From positions 1-59,654 of the forward strand of contig JAFGVP010000112.1 of the NCBI GenBank assembly GCA_016937945.1: DNA of 59,654 nucleotides. Direction: 5' to 3'. Below, one piece after another: positions 17,560-25,006 of the stretch; the stretch's first letter is position 1; each line of letters opens with the position of its first letter. The stretch is from Pontiellaceae bacterium (GTDB taxonomy: Bacteria > Verrucomicrobiota > Kiritimatiellia > Kiritimatiellales > Pontiellaceae). The position numbers were made by a program, and so were the translations under genes. Below the pieces are notes generated by a model. The model saw nothing but the letters and a program-made list of their open reading frames with translations. It did not search any database and had not been told where the DNA came from.

Positions 17560-18061
17560 TAAAACAAGGAGATCGCCATGTCCGAAAGAAAGATAGACCT
17601 CGTCGATCCGGGGTTCAGGATCCATTCAGTGACCGGCATCAGCGGGATCAGATGCAACGACCAGCAGGCTGGCACCGGGGCGGGGATGGTCGTGTTGTCG
17701 GGGAACGTGTAGTCGAGTGCTCCGGTTGTTCCTGCAATCATTGTGTTGGTCGAGAGTCCATAGTGTATGCGGAAGTCGGCGTTGTTGGTTGTTCCGATGA
17801 GCAACAGTCGGCCATCCGGCGCAAGGTGTAGTCCTCCGCATTGCTGATTTTTCATCCCGATATATCGACCGCATTCGTTCCGGTGTTGCACAACTCGATA
17901 AACTCTTCGTCTACGGTGTTGTCTGAACCATTGTATAGAAACTCATTAATCACTATTTCGGCATTTGCCGGAATTCAAGAAAAGAGAACACCTACTGAAA
18001 TCATTGCAACAAGGTTTCTGATGTATTTGCCAACGATCGTAATTGTTGCCAGCCTAAACAT
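17560..18061 (-). pseudogene. Decayed secreted lamin-tail-domain (LTD) protein
   Basis: Reading the minus strand across frames gives a signal-like start (MISVGVLFS), a TGA at 17975-17977, then IPANAEIVINEFLYNG and FIELCNTGTNAVDISG, a second TGA at 17852-17854 where a Trp is expected, and LAPDGRLLLIG with LDYTFPDNTTIPAP in another frame. GASLLVVASDPADAGH, a third stop at 17626-17628 and RIDEVYLS complete the trail. This is the course of a lamin tail domain, often found in secreted proteins of PVC bacteria. At least three stops and two frameshifts show it is dead. The C-terminal limit is uncertain. The rest of 17337-18293 shows no intact gene. Confidence 0.75.
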
Positions 18062-18293
18062 GGAACCGCCTGATGGATTTATTAGACGTTTGAGTCTTCT
18101 ATTAAATGAAAGATGAATCCAGCGTAGAGTAAGAGAAAAGCTTTTACAGCGGGTTTTGTGCAGCGAACAATGACTATTTCCGGTAAAATCGAGCGCAATG
18201 CCAAAGGTGAATCTTGACGAACTCCTGCGATCCGTGAATGCTGTCATCTATTGATGAATAAGATGTTTGTAACCAATGCAATGAGGTGACGAA

Positions 18294-18800
18294 ATGAAAA
18301 CTTTGATTGTTTATTCCAGCAAGACGGGCAACACCCGCAAGCTGGCGCAAGCTCTCCATCTGGCGCTTTCCGATGCAGAGTTGTGCCGGGTGGAAATGGC
18401 GCCGAATCCGGAACCGTATGACCTGATCCTGCTTGGGTTTTGGATTGAAAACGCGGTCGCTGATGAGAAGATGAAGCATTATATGGAGCGACTCCACGGC
18501 AAGAAGGTCGGATTGTTTGCTACACTGGGGGCTTATCCCGATTCCAAGCACGCAGCTGAGAGCCTGCGTGCCACTGCCTCCTTGATTCCCGATTGCGATA
18601 TTGCCGGACATTTCATCTGTCAGGGAGCCATTGATCCTGAGCTGATCGAGTGGATGAACACCCTTCCTAAGGATCATGGTTACGGTCCAACTGAAACCAG
18701 AAAGAAGCTTTGGGATGACGCCGGCGGGCATCCGAATGATGAGGACCTCAAGGCAGCGTGCGAATGGGCGGAGGGCCTTGTTGAAAAAGAGACGGTTTAA
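18294..18800 (+). CDS. Flavodoxin-family protein (BilS-like)
   Basis: A 168-aa product with a GAGGTGA site before the ATG. The N terminus (YSSKTGNTRKLAQAL) is the FMN-phosphate loop of flavodoxins, and LLGFWIENAVADEKM and GLFATLGAYPDSKHA correspond to the flavin-ring loops. The length and the C-terminal CQGAIDPELIEWM/PKDHGYGP segment resemble the stand-alone flavodoxins named BilS, but no bilirubin reductase gene is next to it. It probably carries electrons with FMN in the cytoplasm. It is monocistronic, with a terminator just downstream. Confidence 0.8.
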   Translation: MKTLIVYSSKTGNTRKLAQALHLALSDAELCRVEMAPNPEPYDLILLGFWIENAVADEKMKHYMERLHGKKVGLFATLGAYPDSKHAAESLRATASLIPDCDIAGHFICQGAIDPELIEWMNTLPKDHGYGPTETRKKLWDDAGGHPNDEDLKAACEWAEGLVEKETV

Positions 18801-18874
18801 ATGATAAGTTAAAGGCCGCATTAAGCGGTTAACATAAAACGCCTTCGACCCCGTATGTGGCTGAGACCCTCAGC

Positions 18875-18903
18875 GCCCGTTCTGATCCCGGACGGGCTTT
18901 TTG
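18875..18903 (+). terminator. Rho-independent terminator of the flavodoxin gene
   Basis: GCCCGT (18875-18880) pairs with ACGGGC (18892-18897), with extra C-G pairs inside the loop, and is followed by TTTTTT. Confidence 0.8.
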
Positions 18904-18972
18904 ATTTGGGCGTGTTAATACTTGGGGTTGTAATATTGATAAAATCTTGAGTTGTCTTTTTCTAAAATAGCC

Positions 18973-19140
18973 AAAGCCCGGTGCGACAAGGAAATGTACA
19001 AGCGGCGAAACGAGGTAGAGCGCTTATTCCGCCGGTGGCAAGGATTCCGTCGGATCTTCTCCCGCTTAGAGAAACTCGACGTAATGTTCTGAGCCTTCAT
19101 TCACTTTGCGCTGGCGGTGGATATGCTCCCGTTTTGTTAA
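18973..19140 (+). pseudogene. IS5-type transposase C-terminal remnant
   Basis: The frame reads KEMYKRRNEVERLFRR, then QGFRRIFSRLEKLDVMF, a TGA (19090-19092), AFIHFALAVDMLP and TAA (19138-19140). This is the well-known end of IS5-family transposases, which carries the catalytic-helix glutamate in the RRNEVE segment. The N-terminal two thirds is missing and a stop interrupts the rest, so it is a relic. A group II intron fragment starts ten bases later. Confidence 0.8.
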
Positions 19141-19149
19141 CAGGACCTA

Positions 19150-19390
19150 GTGCGCCCGGCAGAGCGCATCCACTTGAGGGTGAAAGTCCCTTAACTGGAT
19201 TCAGAGATCGCCTGCATGTGGCGGTTCACAAAGAACAACGGGATCACGGAAGGGTTCCATACGAGGATGGAAGAGATCCAGCGCCGTGCGTATGGGTTTT
19301 AGAATTTTACGAATTATCGGTTGAGGGTAATCGTAATGTGTGGTTAATGAAAATTCGCCCTCGCCCCCTTCTTTGGTGGAGAGCCAGGAA
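19150..19390 (+). mobile_element. Truncated 5' end of a bacterial group II intron
   Basis: The stretch begins GTGCGCCCGGCAGAGCGC and continues through CTTGAGGGTGAAAGTCCC, which match the 5' terminus and a conserved domain I segment of bacterial group II introns. No reverse transcriptase gene and no domain V/VI hairpin follows, so only the 5' few hundred bases are present. It abuts the IS5 relic, suggesting insertion into or beside it followed by deletion. The 3' limit is approximate. Confidence 0.6.
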
Positions 19391-19417
19391 TTGAGGTGAC
19401 TGGCTAGCAGAAAAAGA

Positions 19418-19451
19418 AAACCCCCGCCAGCATTGACTGAAGCGGGGGTTT
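19418..19451. terminator. Terminator downstream of tRNA-Met
   Basis: AAACCCCCGC and GCGGGGGTTT form a 10-base stem. T runs occur on both sides, so it can act on both strands. It lies just past the 3' end of the minus-strand tRNA. Confidence 0.75.
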
Positions 19452-19455
19452 AAGA

Positions 19456-19531
19456 TGGTGGCTGAGGAGGGACTTGAACCCACGACACGCGGATTATGAT
19501 TCCGCTGCTCTGCCGACTGAGCTACTCAGCC
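19456..19531 (-). tRNA. tRNA-Met(CAT)
   Basis: A full cloverleaf is present: acceptor GGCTGAG/CTCAGCC, D-arm GCTC-GAGC, anticodon stem GCGGA/TCCGC with loop ATCATAA (anticodon CAT), T-arm GTGGG-TTCAAGT-CCCTC, discriminator A and an encoded CCA. It has no initiator C1-A72 mismatch, so it is an elongator. A CAT tRNA whose C34 is modified to lysidine to read Ile cannot be excluded. Confidence 0.9.
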
Positions 19532-19627
19532 TTTGTTTAAAAAGGAGCGGAAAAGATAGTTAAACCCCTGTGGCTTGGCAAGGCGAATATTTCACCTTTT
19601 TTTGATATCACCTTTTCAATGCTCTGA

Positions 19628-20488
19628 TCATTTGTTTTCTGCCGTTTTATCAACGTTTCCGGCCCCTTGGAACAAGTCCGGATATTTTTGCGGGGCCTCA
19701 AATACCTTGGTGAAATGACGGAGCAGGCGGGCACCGTGATAGCCGTCGATGTGTCGGTGATCAAACGTAAAGCCAATCTTTACGCGGCGCTGAACCACGA
19801 TCGCTCCGCCAACGACGACGGCGGATTCGAAGGGTTTCCCAACTGCGGCAAGGAAGGCCGTACGCGCTACGGGTGTCAGCGGCGTAAATGCGCTTTGCAG
19901 GCCGAGTGCGCCGATATTGGTGATGATCACCGACCCAAAGCGGTCCGGTTGCATCCCGGGGGATTTAGTGGCGAGATTCAGCGTATACTTGAAAAAGTCA
20001 TTCACCAGAAACAATGGAGCGGCAAGAAACATGGGGATTTTGCCGAGCATTCGGTCGAGTGCATGAAACTCCGGATCGTCGCCTTGCCGCAACCGCGTAA
20101 TCTCGCTGTCGCAGACGTCGGCGATCTCATGAATGGAGAGCCGGTCGATGTTGTGGATGGAAAAGCCACTGAGGTCTGCACCTTTTTTGTGCTTAAGCAG
20201 GGTGCTGATAAAAGCCGATACTTCCTTGCGCCGGTAGAGTCGTCCGCGAAGGATCACGCTGTTCAGATCGGGGTGCCGAACAAAACTGTCGCCGATGATC
20301 TTTGCAACGTAATGCGTCAGGCTTAAAGGTCGATCCTTCTGAAATTCCTTCAGGAACTGCTCCGCCGGCTCAATGTTCAGTTCTATTTCTGCATAGGTCT
20401 GGGGATCGCGCGGGTGTCGCCAGTTGCCGAGAGAAATCTTTCGGAATGCGGTCAGTGCCAACGGTCCGTTTGTTTCGATATGTTTCAT
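19628..20488 (-). CDS. Free-standing E2-type (2-oxoacid dehydrogenase) acyltransferase domain
   Basis: A 286-aa product that matches only the catalytic domain of dihydrolipoyl acyltransferases, part of the chloramphenicol acetyltransferase fold. The active-site HxxxDG motif is present as DHRHIDG (about residue 250). There is no lipoyl domain and no E1/E3-binding domain, so it is not a normal pyruvate dehydrogenase E2. It more likely transfers an acyl group from CoA to an unknown acceptor. It is the last gene of the long minus-strand operon, 52 bases after the radical SAM gene. Operon context suggests a role in modifying an envelope lipid or protein (inference). Confidence 0.75.
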   Translation of the reverse strand: MKHIETNGPLALTAFRKISLGNWRHPRDPQTYAEIELNIEPAEQFLKEFQKDRPLSLTHYVAKIIGDSFVRHPDLNSVILRGRLYRRKEVSAFISTLLKHKKGADLSGFSIHNIDRLSIHEIADVCDSEITRLRQGDDPEFHALDRMLGKIPMFLAAPLFLVNDFFKYTLNLATKSPGMQPDRFGSVIITNIGALGLQSAFTPLTPVARTAFLAAVGKPFESAVVVGGAIVVQRRVKIGFTFDHRHIDGYHGARLLRHFTKVFEAPQKYPDLFQGAGNVDKTAENK

Positions 20489-20540
20489 GGTTATCAGACT
20501 ATATGTAAGTCATCATTTCCCGCAAATTGATTTGCCGTTA

Positions 20541-21854
20541 TTATGCCGCGTGGCGGGCCCGCAGATTCTTTTTAAAGCGCTCCCGGCGCCAGCGGGTGAA
20601 TTCGTCGGAATAGAGGCGCATTGCCAGCTGATGGAATCCTTCGCGCAGTTCGGTGGCAGTCATTTTTTGCGGGCGGAAGTTGAGATCGAACAAGGTGCAT
20701 TTTTTCCAGTTGGTCGGTTCTATCAGTTGCCCGGATTTTTTCAGACGCTCATAAAGGGCGGTTCCCGGGAACGGCGTGAGAATGGTTATCTGAACCTCAT
20801 AGAGTTCCGTCTCCCGGACAAAGTCAAAGATCTGGTCAAACACATCCGTGGTCTGTCCGTCGAGTCCTGTGATGAAACAGCCGTTGACTGTGATTCCATG
20901 GGACTGGATTGTGTGAATGGCGCGGCGGTAATCCGCATAGTGGTTCAGCTTCCAGTTTGTGCGCTGTTCGAGATGATTCAGCGATGATTCGGTCGGACTT
21001 TCAAACCCGATCAATACCTGAGCGCAGCCGGACTCCCGCATCAGGCTCAGGAGTTCCGGGTCATCTGCAACCGATAGATCGGTTTCGGTAAACCACTTGA
21101 TCTTGCGTTGCCGGAGCTCTTTCAGCAGGGCTTTCCAGTAGGCTTTGTTGATGAAGCTATTATCGTCGGCAAACTCGATGAAAGGATGCGGCCAGATCTC
21201 ACAGATCCGATCGATCTCGGCCAGCACCTTCTCCATCGGTTTTTGTTTGTAATGCGACGTAATCAGGTTAGAGCCGGCACAGAATTCGCACTGATGCGGA
21301 CATCCGCGGCTGGTCTGTACGGTAAGCCGGTTATATTTTGATATATCGAGCAGTTCATAGGCCGGCATTGGAGCATCAGCCAGATCGAACTCCAATTTGC
21401 GGGCATCATAAATCAGCCTGAGCCGACCGTTTTCGGCATCATCCAGAATGTTGAGCCAGACGGGTTCACCTTCGCCCAGCACGATGGCCGTAGCATACTT
21501 GCGGGCTTCATGCGGCAGCGCCGTAACGTGCGGACCTCCCAGAATAACCGGAATGCCCATGGCCCGATATCGCATGGCCAGCTCGTACGCTTCGTTGATC
21601 TGAGCGCTGTAACTCGATATGGCCACAAGATCAAACGGTTCGGGTGTTTCGTTTTCTGCGGACAAGTCCGGCACTTCAATATATCGACATTCATGATGTG
21701 ACGGTGTCAGTCCGGCCAGCGTTAACAGTCCAAGACTCGGCAGTGACGCAATCTGCCGACTGCGCTCAACAAAGCCGGGCAGTGTGAGTCCAAGTTCAAG
21801 CAGTTCCGTGTCGCAGGCACGAATGCCGCTCATGGCGATGAATCCTATTTTCAT
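20541..21854 (-). CDS. B12-binding radical SAM enzyme
   Basis: A 437-aa product. The first 150 residues form a cobalamin-binding-like Rossmann domain (VAISSYSAQINEAYELA, ILGGPHVTALPHEA). The radical SAM [4Fe-4S] motif CPHQCEFC follows at about residue 187, then the TIM-barrel strands (FIEFADDNSFIN, GFESPTESSL). Family members methylate, cyclise or rearrange unreactive carbons, including those of hopanoids, tetrapyrroles and lipids. The start overlaps the stop of the upstream membrane gene (ATGA at 21851-21854). Substrate is unknown. The operon points to a lipid or envelope molecule. Confidence 0.85.
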   Translation of the reverse strand: MKIGFIAMSGIRACDTELLELGLTLPGFVERSRQIASLPSLGLLTLAGLTPSHHECRYIEVPDLSAENETPEPFDLVAISSYSAQINEAYELAMRYRAMGIPVILGGPHVTALPHEARKYATAIVLGEGEPVWLNILDDAENGRLRLIYDARKLEFDLADAPMPAYELLDISKYNRLTVQTSRGCPHQCEFCAGSNLITSHYKQKPMEKVLAEIDRICEIWPHPFIEFADDNSFINKAYWKALLKELRQRKIKWFTETDLSVADDPELLSLMRESGCAQVLIGFESPTESSLNHLEQRTNWKLNHYADYRRAIHTIQSHGITVNGCFITGLDGQTTDVFDQIFDFVRETELYEVQITILTPFPGTALYERLKKSGQLIEPTNWKKCTLFDLNFRPQKMTATELREGFHQLAMRLYSDEFTRWRRERFKKNLRARHAA

Positions 21855-22219
21855 AATTGCACCAACCTTTCCATGGTAAAAATAATCGACAGGATGACAG
21901 CCCCTGCCGGGATAAAGAACAGATGACGAAATGCGGGCCGAAAGGCGCTTGCGTAGCAGATCAAGGGCATCATGACGCTTCCGATAACCATCAGTATGGA
22001 TGCCGCCGAGGAACGAACGCCCAGTGACAGTGCGGTCAGGCCGAGTCCCAGATTCAGGAATCCGATTCCGAAGAAGGCAATGTGACCCAGCCGGATCATC
22101 CGGCGCGGCCAGGATGTGTAGCCGCCGAGCCAGTCAGAGCGATAAAAGAAGAGCCCGGGAACGGCACCGGAAAGCGCACCGCACAGGAACCCGATCCATA
22201 CTGCGAGAATGTTCATCAT
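21851..22219 (-). CDS. Small four-helix membrane protein of the rhombosortase operon
   Basis: The start is set at the ATG pair at 22214-22219, which overlaps the rhombosortase stop (ATGATGA). The 122-aa product has about four hydrophobic helices (starting about residues 3, 42, 68 and 95) with short loops. No family is recognised. It is translationally coupled to both the rhombosortase and the radical SAM gene, so it is likely a partner in the same membrane process. Confidence 0.7.
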   Translation of the reverse strand: MMNILAVWIGFLCGALSGAVPGLFFYRSDWLGGYTSWPRRMIRLGHIAFFGIGFLNLGLGLTALSLGVRSSAASILMVIGSVMMPLICYASAFRPAFRHLFFIPAGAVILSIIFTMERLVQL

Positions 22220-22851
22220 GCCGGCACCGCCTTTCTTTGCGCGTCTGCCAGTGAAATCAGGGCAAAAGAAGCCAATCCTCCAGCCACACCGCCGAAGTGC
22301 GTGGCCGCAACGGGGGCGCCGACGGAGCCCAGATGCAGGAAAGCAAACAGGACCTGTCCCGTAAGCAGCTCGAACAGGCTCTTGCCGATTATGATGGCCA
22401 AGCACATCCATCCGGTGCGACGGAGTCCGTGATCCGCAGAAAATGCAAGCTCAAGTCCGCTGACCGCCATCAGGCCGTGAGCGATTCCGGAAAGTCCGCA
22501 AAGTCCGCCATTCAGGGACGAGAAGGCCAGCGAGGCGATCAGGCTGCCGAAGGTGCAGCCGGCCGCGATCGCTCCGCGGCGGGTGAACGACATTCTGCCG
22601 AGGCCATGATACAGATAGAGAAATGCGGAGGAATCCAGCAGCAGGTGATAGAGGCTGACGTGAACAAATGGAAACGTGACCGCCCGCCACCATTCGCCGG
22701 CAATCCACGCTTCGGGCCGGAAAATGAGCGGATCACAAACACGCCCGAAGAGCAGGGGACTGTTTACCGCTAGCAGTATGATCGTGAAGACCCATAGTTC
22801 CGGCGGAAGATTTTTCAGATGGTTTGTGATCTGTTTCATGTTGCTGTCCAA
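22216..22851 (-). CDS. rrtA: Rhombosortase (rhomboid-family intramembrane serine protease)
   Basis: A 211-aa product with about six membrane helices. The rhomboid catalytic Ser lies in GLSGIAHG (about residue 120) and the His in ATHFGGVAGG (about 185). The loop WWRAVTFPFVHVSLYHLLLD matches the rhomboid L1/H2 region. Short rhomboids of this type paired with C-terminal sorting tails (GlyGly-CTERM) are called rhombosortases: they cut the tail of exported proteins in the inner membrane. One base separates it from the gene whose product ends in a Gly-rich tail, short hydrophobic helix and basic end (22853-23251). That gene is the evident substrate and supports the call. Confidence 0.8.
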   Translation of the reverse strand: MDSNMKQITNHLKNLPPELWVFTIILLAVNSPLLFGRVCDPLIFRPEAWIAGEWWRAVTFPFVHVSLYHLLLDSSAFLYLYHGLGRMSFTRRGAIAAGCTFGSLIASLAFSSLNGGLCGLSGIAHGLMAVSGLELAFSADHGLRRTGWMCLAIIIGKSLFELLTGQVLFAFLHLGSVGAPVAATHFGGVAGGLASFALISLADAQRKAVPA

Positions 22852-22852
22852 T

Positions 22853-23251
22853 TTAGGCTGCGAGCTTTTTGCGGCGGTTCAGCCAGGCCATGAGGCCGAT
22901 AAAGAGCGGACCGACCGGACCTGTTCCGATGCCCGGGGCCCGTTGATTGTTGAAGGTTCCGCCGTTGTCGGAACGGTAACTGCGCGACGGCTGTGATGCC
23001 CGTTGCGTTTGCGCCAGCCGCTCGCGCTGGACCCGGCCATGATTGCGTCGCTGAATCCCTTCGTTTTCGAGGGCTTCGTCGTTCAGTACGATCATGGCGG
23101 TATAATCGGTCACAAGAGAATACTCGGTTCCGAGATCAACGACCCTGCGGCGCAGGGAGTCATTTTCGCCCTCCTCGCGAATCACCTGCATCGTTTCGTC
23201 TATTTTAGAAAGCGCCCACAGCCGTTCGATTTCCGGATTATCCGTATCCAC
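22853..23251 (-). CDS. C-terminal sorting-tail segment of the VWA protein, split off by an in-frame TAA
   Basis: A 132-codon frame that begins at a GTG directly after the TAA of the lipase-VWA gene, in the same frame. Its first part (NPEIERLWALSKIDE, then RRRVVDLGTEYSLVTDYTAM) is the standard helical segment that follows the VWA domain in VIT-VWA proteins. The end (GIGTGPVGPLFIGLMAW, then NRRKK) is a Gly-rich, hydrophobic and basic tail like GlyGly-CTERM rhombosortase signals. It is therefore the C terminus of the upstream protein and not an independent gene. The TAA is one base from GAA. No ribosome binding site is seen for the GTG, though coupling is possible. Confidence 0.75.
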   Translation of the reverse strand: MDTDNPEIERLWALSKIDETMQVIREEGENDSLRRRVVDLGTEYSLVTDYTAMIVLNDEALENEGIQRRNHGRVQRERLAQTQRASQPSRSYRSDNGGTFNNQRAPGIGTGPVGPLFIGLMAWLNRRKKLAA

Positions 23252-25006
23252 TTAAGGAAGCATCGTCGTGCAGTTCCAGACCCGTTCCGTGCCGGATATC
23301 TTAGCTTTCAGCTTCAGGTTAACCTCTCCGGCTCCGTGATAGCGCCCGAAGGCCACAAGCTGCTGGCCCATGAATAGATTGCCCGGTGAGGCCGGCGTGA
23401 GGTCATAGACTTTTTCGCAGCTGAACTGAAGCTGTACGTCATGCATGCATTGATGCATTACCTTGATCTTTGCCTGCAGCAGGCGTCCGACAATGTCGTC
23501 CGAACCTGAAATGTTCATAGCAAATCCGCCGGAATCCTTCGCCAATCGTTCCATCAACGGCTGGTTGGCGCTGTTGCCCATCACAAAGGTAAAGAGGCGG
23601 ATGTCATATTCCCTGAGCAGTTCAAGAAAGGCTTTGTGCTCCGTCGGCCCCACATTGCAGACCCCGTCGGTGACGAGAATAATTCCCGACGTGCGATCGT
23701 CATCCAGGCTGCGATATGCCTTTTTCAGCCCGGCGAACAGTGCTGTGCCTCCGCCGGCCTGAATCTGGCGAATATTGGTAATCCACTGCTGTACGTTTTC
23801 CGGCGAGGCCTGCACATAACCACGTGTCAGTTCCTGTGCATGGTCATTAAAGGTGATCAGCTTGAAGCGATCGTTCGGCGTCATTTTTCCAAGCACCTGT
23901 TCAACACCTTTGGCCAGCGACTGAATCTTGCCGCCGGACATGCTTCCGGAGGTGTCCAGCAGGAAGATCCAGTCGGAGCCTTCCTGAATCGGCGCCAGCG
24001 ATGCCGCCGGCGTCACGACGGCCATGAAGGTGCCCGGTTCCTGTGCGGATTCGCGGTAGGGAATGATTTCAACGCGGGCCGGCACGGAATCATCAAGGCG
24101 ATAGTAGAATACAATATCGCGTGAGAGGGTTGCGCCGCCTTCGTTCTGTTCCAGCACGGCAGTGCACACATCGTTTGATTGTGCAATCCGGGCCAGTTGG
24201 TCATATCCGGGCATGCGCACATCCGCCACTGGAAAAGCCGACTTCAGGGTCAGGTTGAATGAAAACTGTTCATGGACCTGGTCATCGGTCTCCCAGAAGG
24301 CAATCCGTTCTTCATCCACGCCGCCGTCCGCCAGCGGATAGACATAACGACCAATGTTTAGATCAATCTCCATGGGCTGGTAATAGGCGTCGGGTCTGAC
24401 GCGCGCAATGGAGACCTTGCCGTCATCCGGTCCGGGAATCAGAAGGGAGAGAATCAGGTTAATCGAGCGGTCGCCCGCAATGATGCCCAATTCAAACGCC
24501 GGAGTTTCAAGCCGGAGCGGGAGGCTGTTTTTTCCGGTGCCCAGCTGATTCCCGGCCGGACCATTAATCCATTTGTATAGAAAGATATTCCCCAGCTTGT
24601 CGGTCACTTCGCTGCCCTTGCTGGGCGGTGCCAACATGACCACCCTGCCCAGATTCGCCAGCTCGTGTTCCTGCAGGTAGTAGCGGAGGACGATGCCGCC
24701 CATGGAGTGCGTGACGAAATGGACGATTTCATCGTTTTCGATCTGCGGGGTCAGTTCATCAAAAATCTGCGGAGCCAGCTCTTCGATCGATGCAGCGGTG
24801 GACGGGTAATCGACGTTGATCACGCGATATCCATCCCCCCTCAGTTCATCAGCTATTCTGTTCATTGCCTTGCTCGATCGAACCAGACCGTGCAGCAGGA
24901 CAACGGTTTCTCTCCGGGAGGACTCCGATGAATCATCGTGCGCCGACTGAGCCCGCACGGAGCAGATAATCAGACTGAGGATCAGGATGGTGATCAGGAT
25001 TTTCAC
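23252..25006 (-). CDS. Lipase/alpha-beta hydrolase fused to a VIT-remnant and VWA domain, truncated by TAA
   Basis: The start is a GTG at 25006 that overlaps the upstream stop (GTGA) and leads straight into a signal peptide (MKILITILILSLIICSVRA). The 584-aa product has an alpha/beta hydrolase domain at about 25-215, with nucleophile motif THSMGG (about 99) and oxyanion HGL. It then joins abruptly, after DGKVSI, to the second half of a VIT domain and a VWA domain with MIDAS motif DTSGSMSGG (about 352). Both parent domains look cut at the junction, so a deletion fusion of two genes is likely. The frame stops at 23252 and continues in frame in 22853-23251. It is presumably exported to the periplasm or surface and processed by the rhombosortase. 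Confidence 0.8.
   Translation of the reverse strand: MKILITILILSLIICSVRAQSAHDDSSESSRRETVVLLHGLVRSSKAMNRIADELRGDGYRVINVDYPSTAASIEELAPQIFDELTPQIENDEIVHFVTHSMGGIVLRYYLQEHELANLGRVVMLAPPSKGSEVTDKLGNIFLYKWINGPAGNQLGTGKNSLPLRLETPAFELGIIAGDRSINLILSLLIPGPDDGKVSIARVRPDAYYQPMEIDLNIGRYVYPLADGGVDEERIAFWETDDQVHEQFSFNLTLKSAFPVADVRMPGYDQLARIAQSNDVCTAVLEQNEGGATLSRDIVFYYRLDDSVPARVEIIPYRESAQEPGTFMAVVTPAASLAPIQEGSDWIFLLDTSGSMSGGKIQSLAKGVEQVLGKMTPNDRFKLITFNDHAQELTRGYVQASPENVQQWITNIRQIQAGGGTALFAGLKKAYRSLDDDRTSGIILVTDGVCNVGPTEHKAFLELLREYDIRLFTFVMGNSANQPLMERLAKDSGGFAMNISGSDDIVGRLLQAKIKVMHQCMHDVQLQFSCEKVYDLTPASPGNLFMGQQLVAFGRYHGAGEVNLKLKAKISGTERVWNCTTMLP

Noticed and set aside
17406-17831. 141-codon plus-strand frame
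   Set aside because: It is antisense to the recognisable lamin-tail-domain pseudogene.
18981-19394. 137-codon plus-strand frame
   Set aside because: It runs across the IS5 relic in the wrong frame and through the group II intron fragment, with no ribosome binding site.
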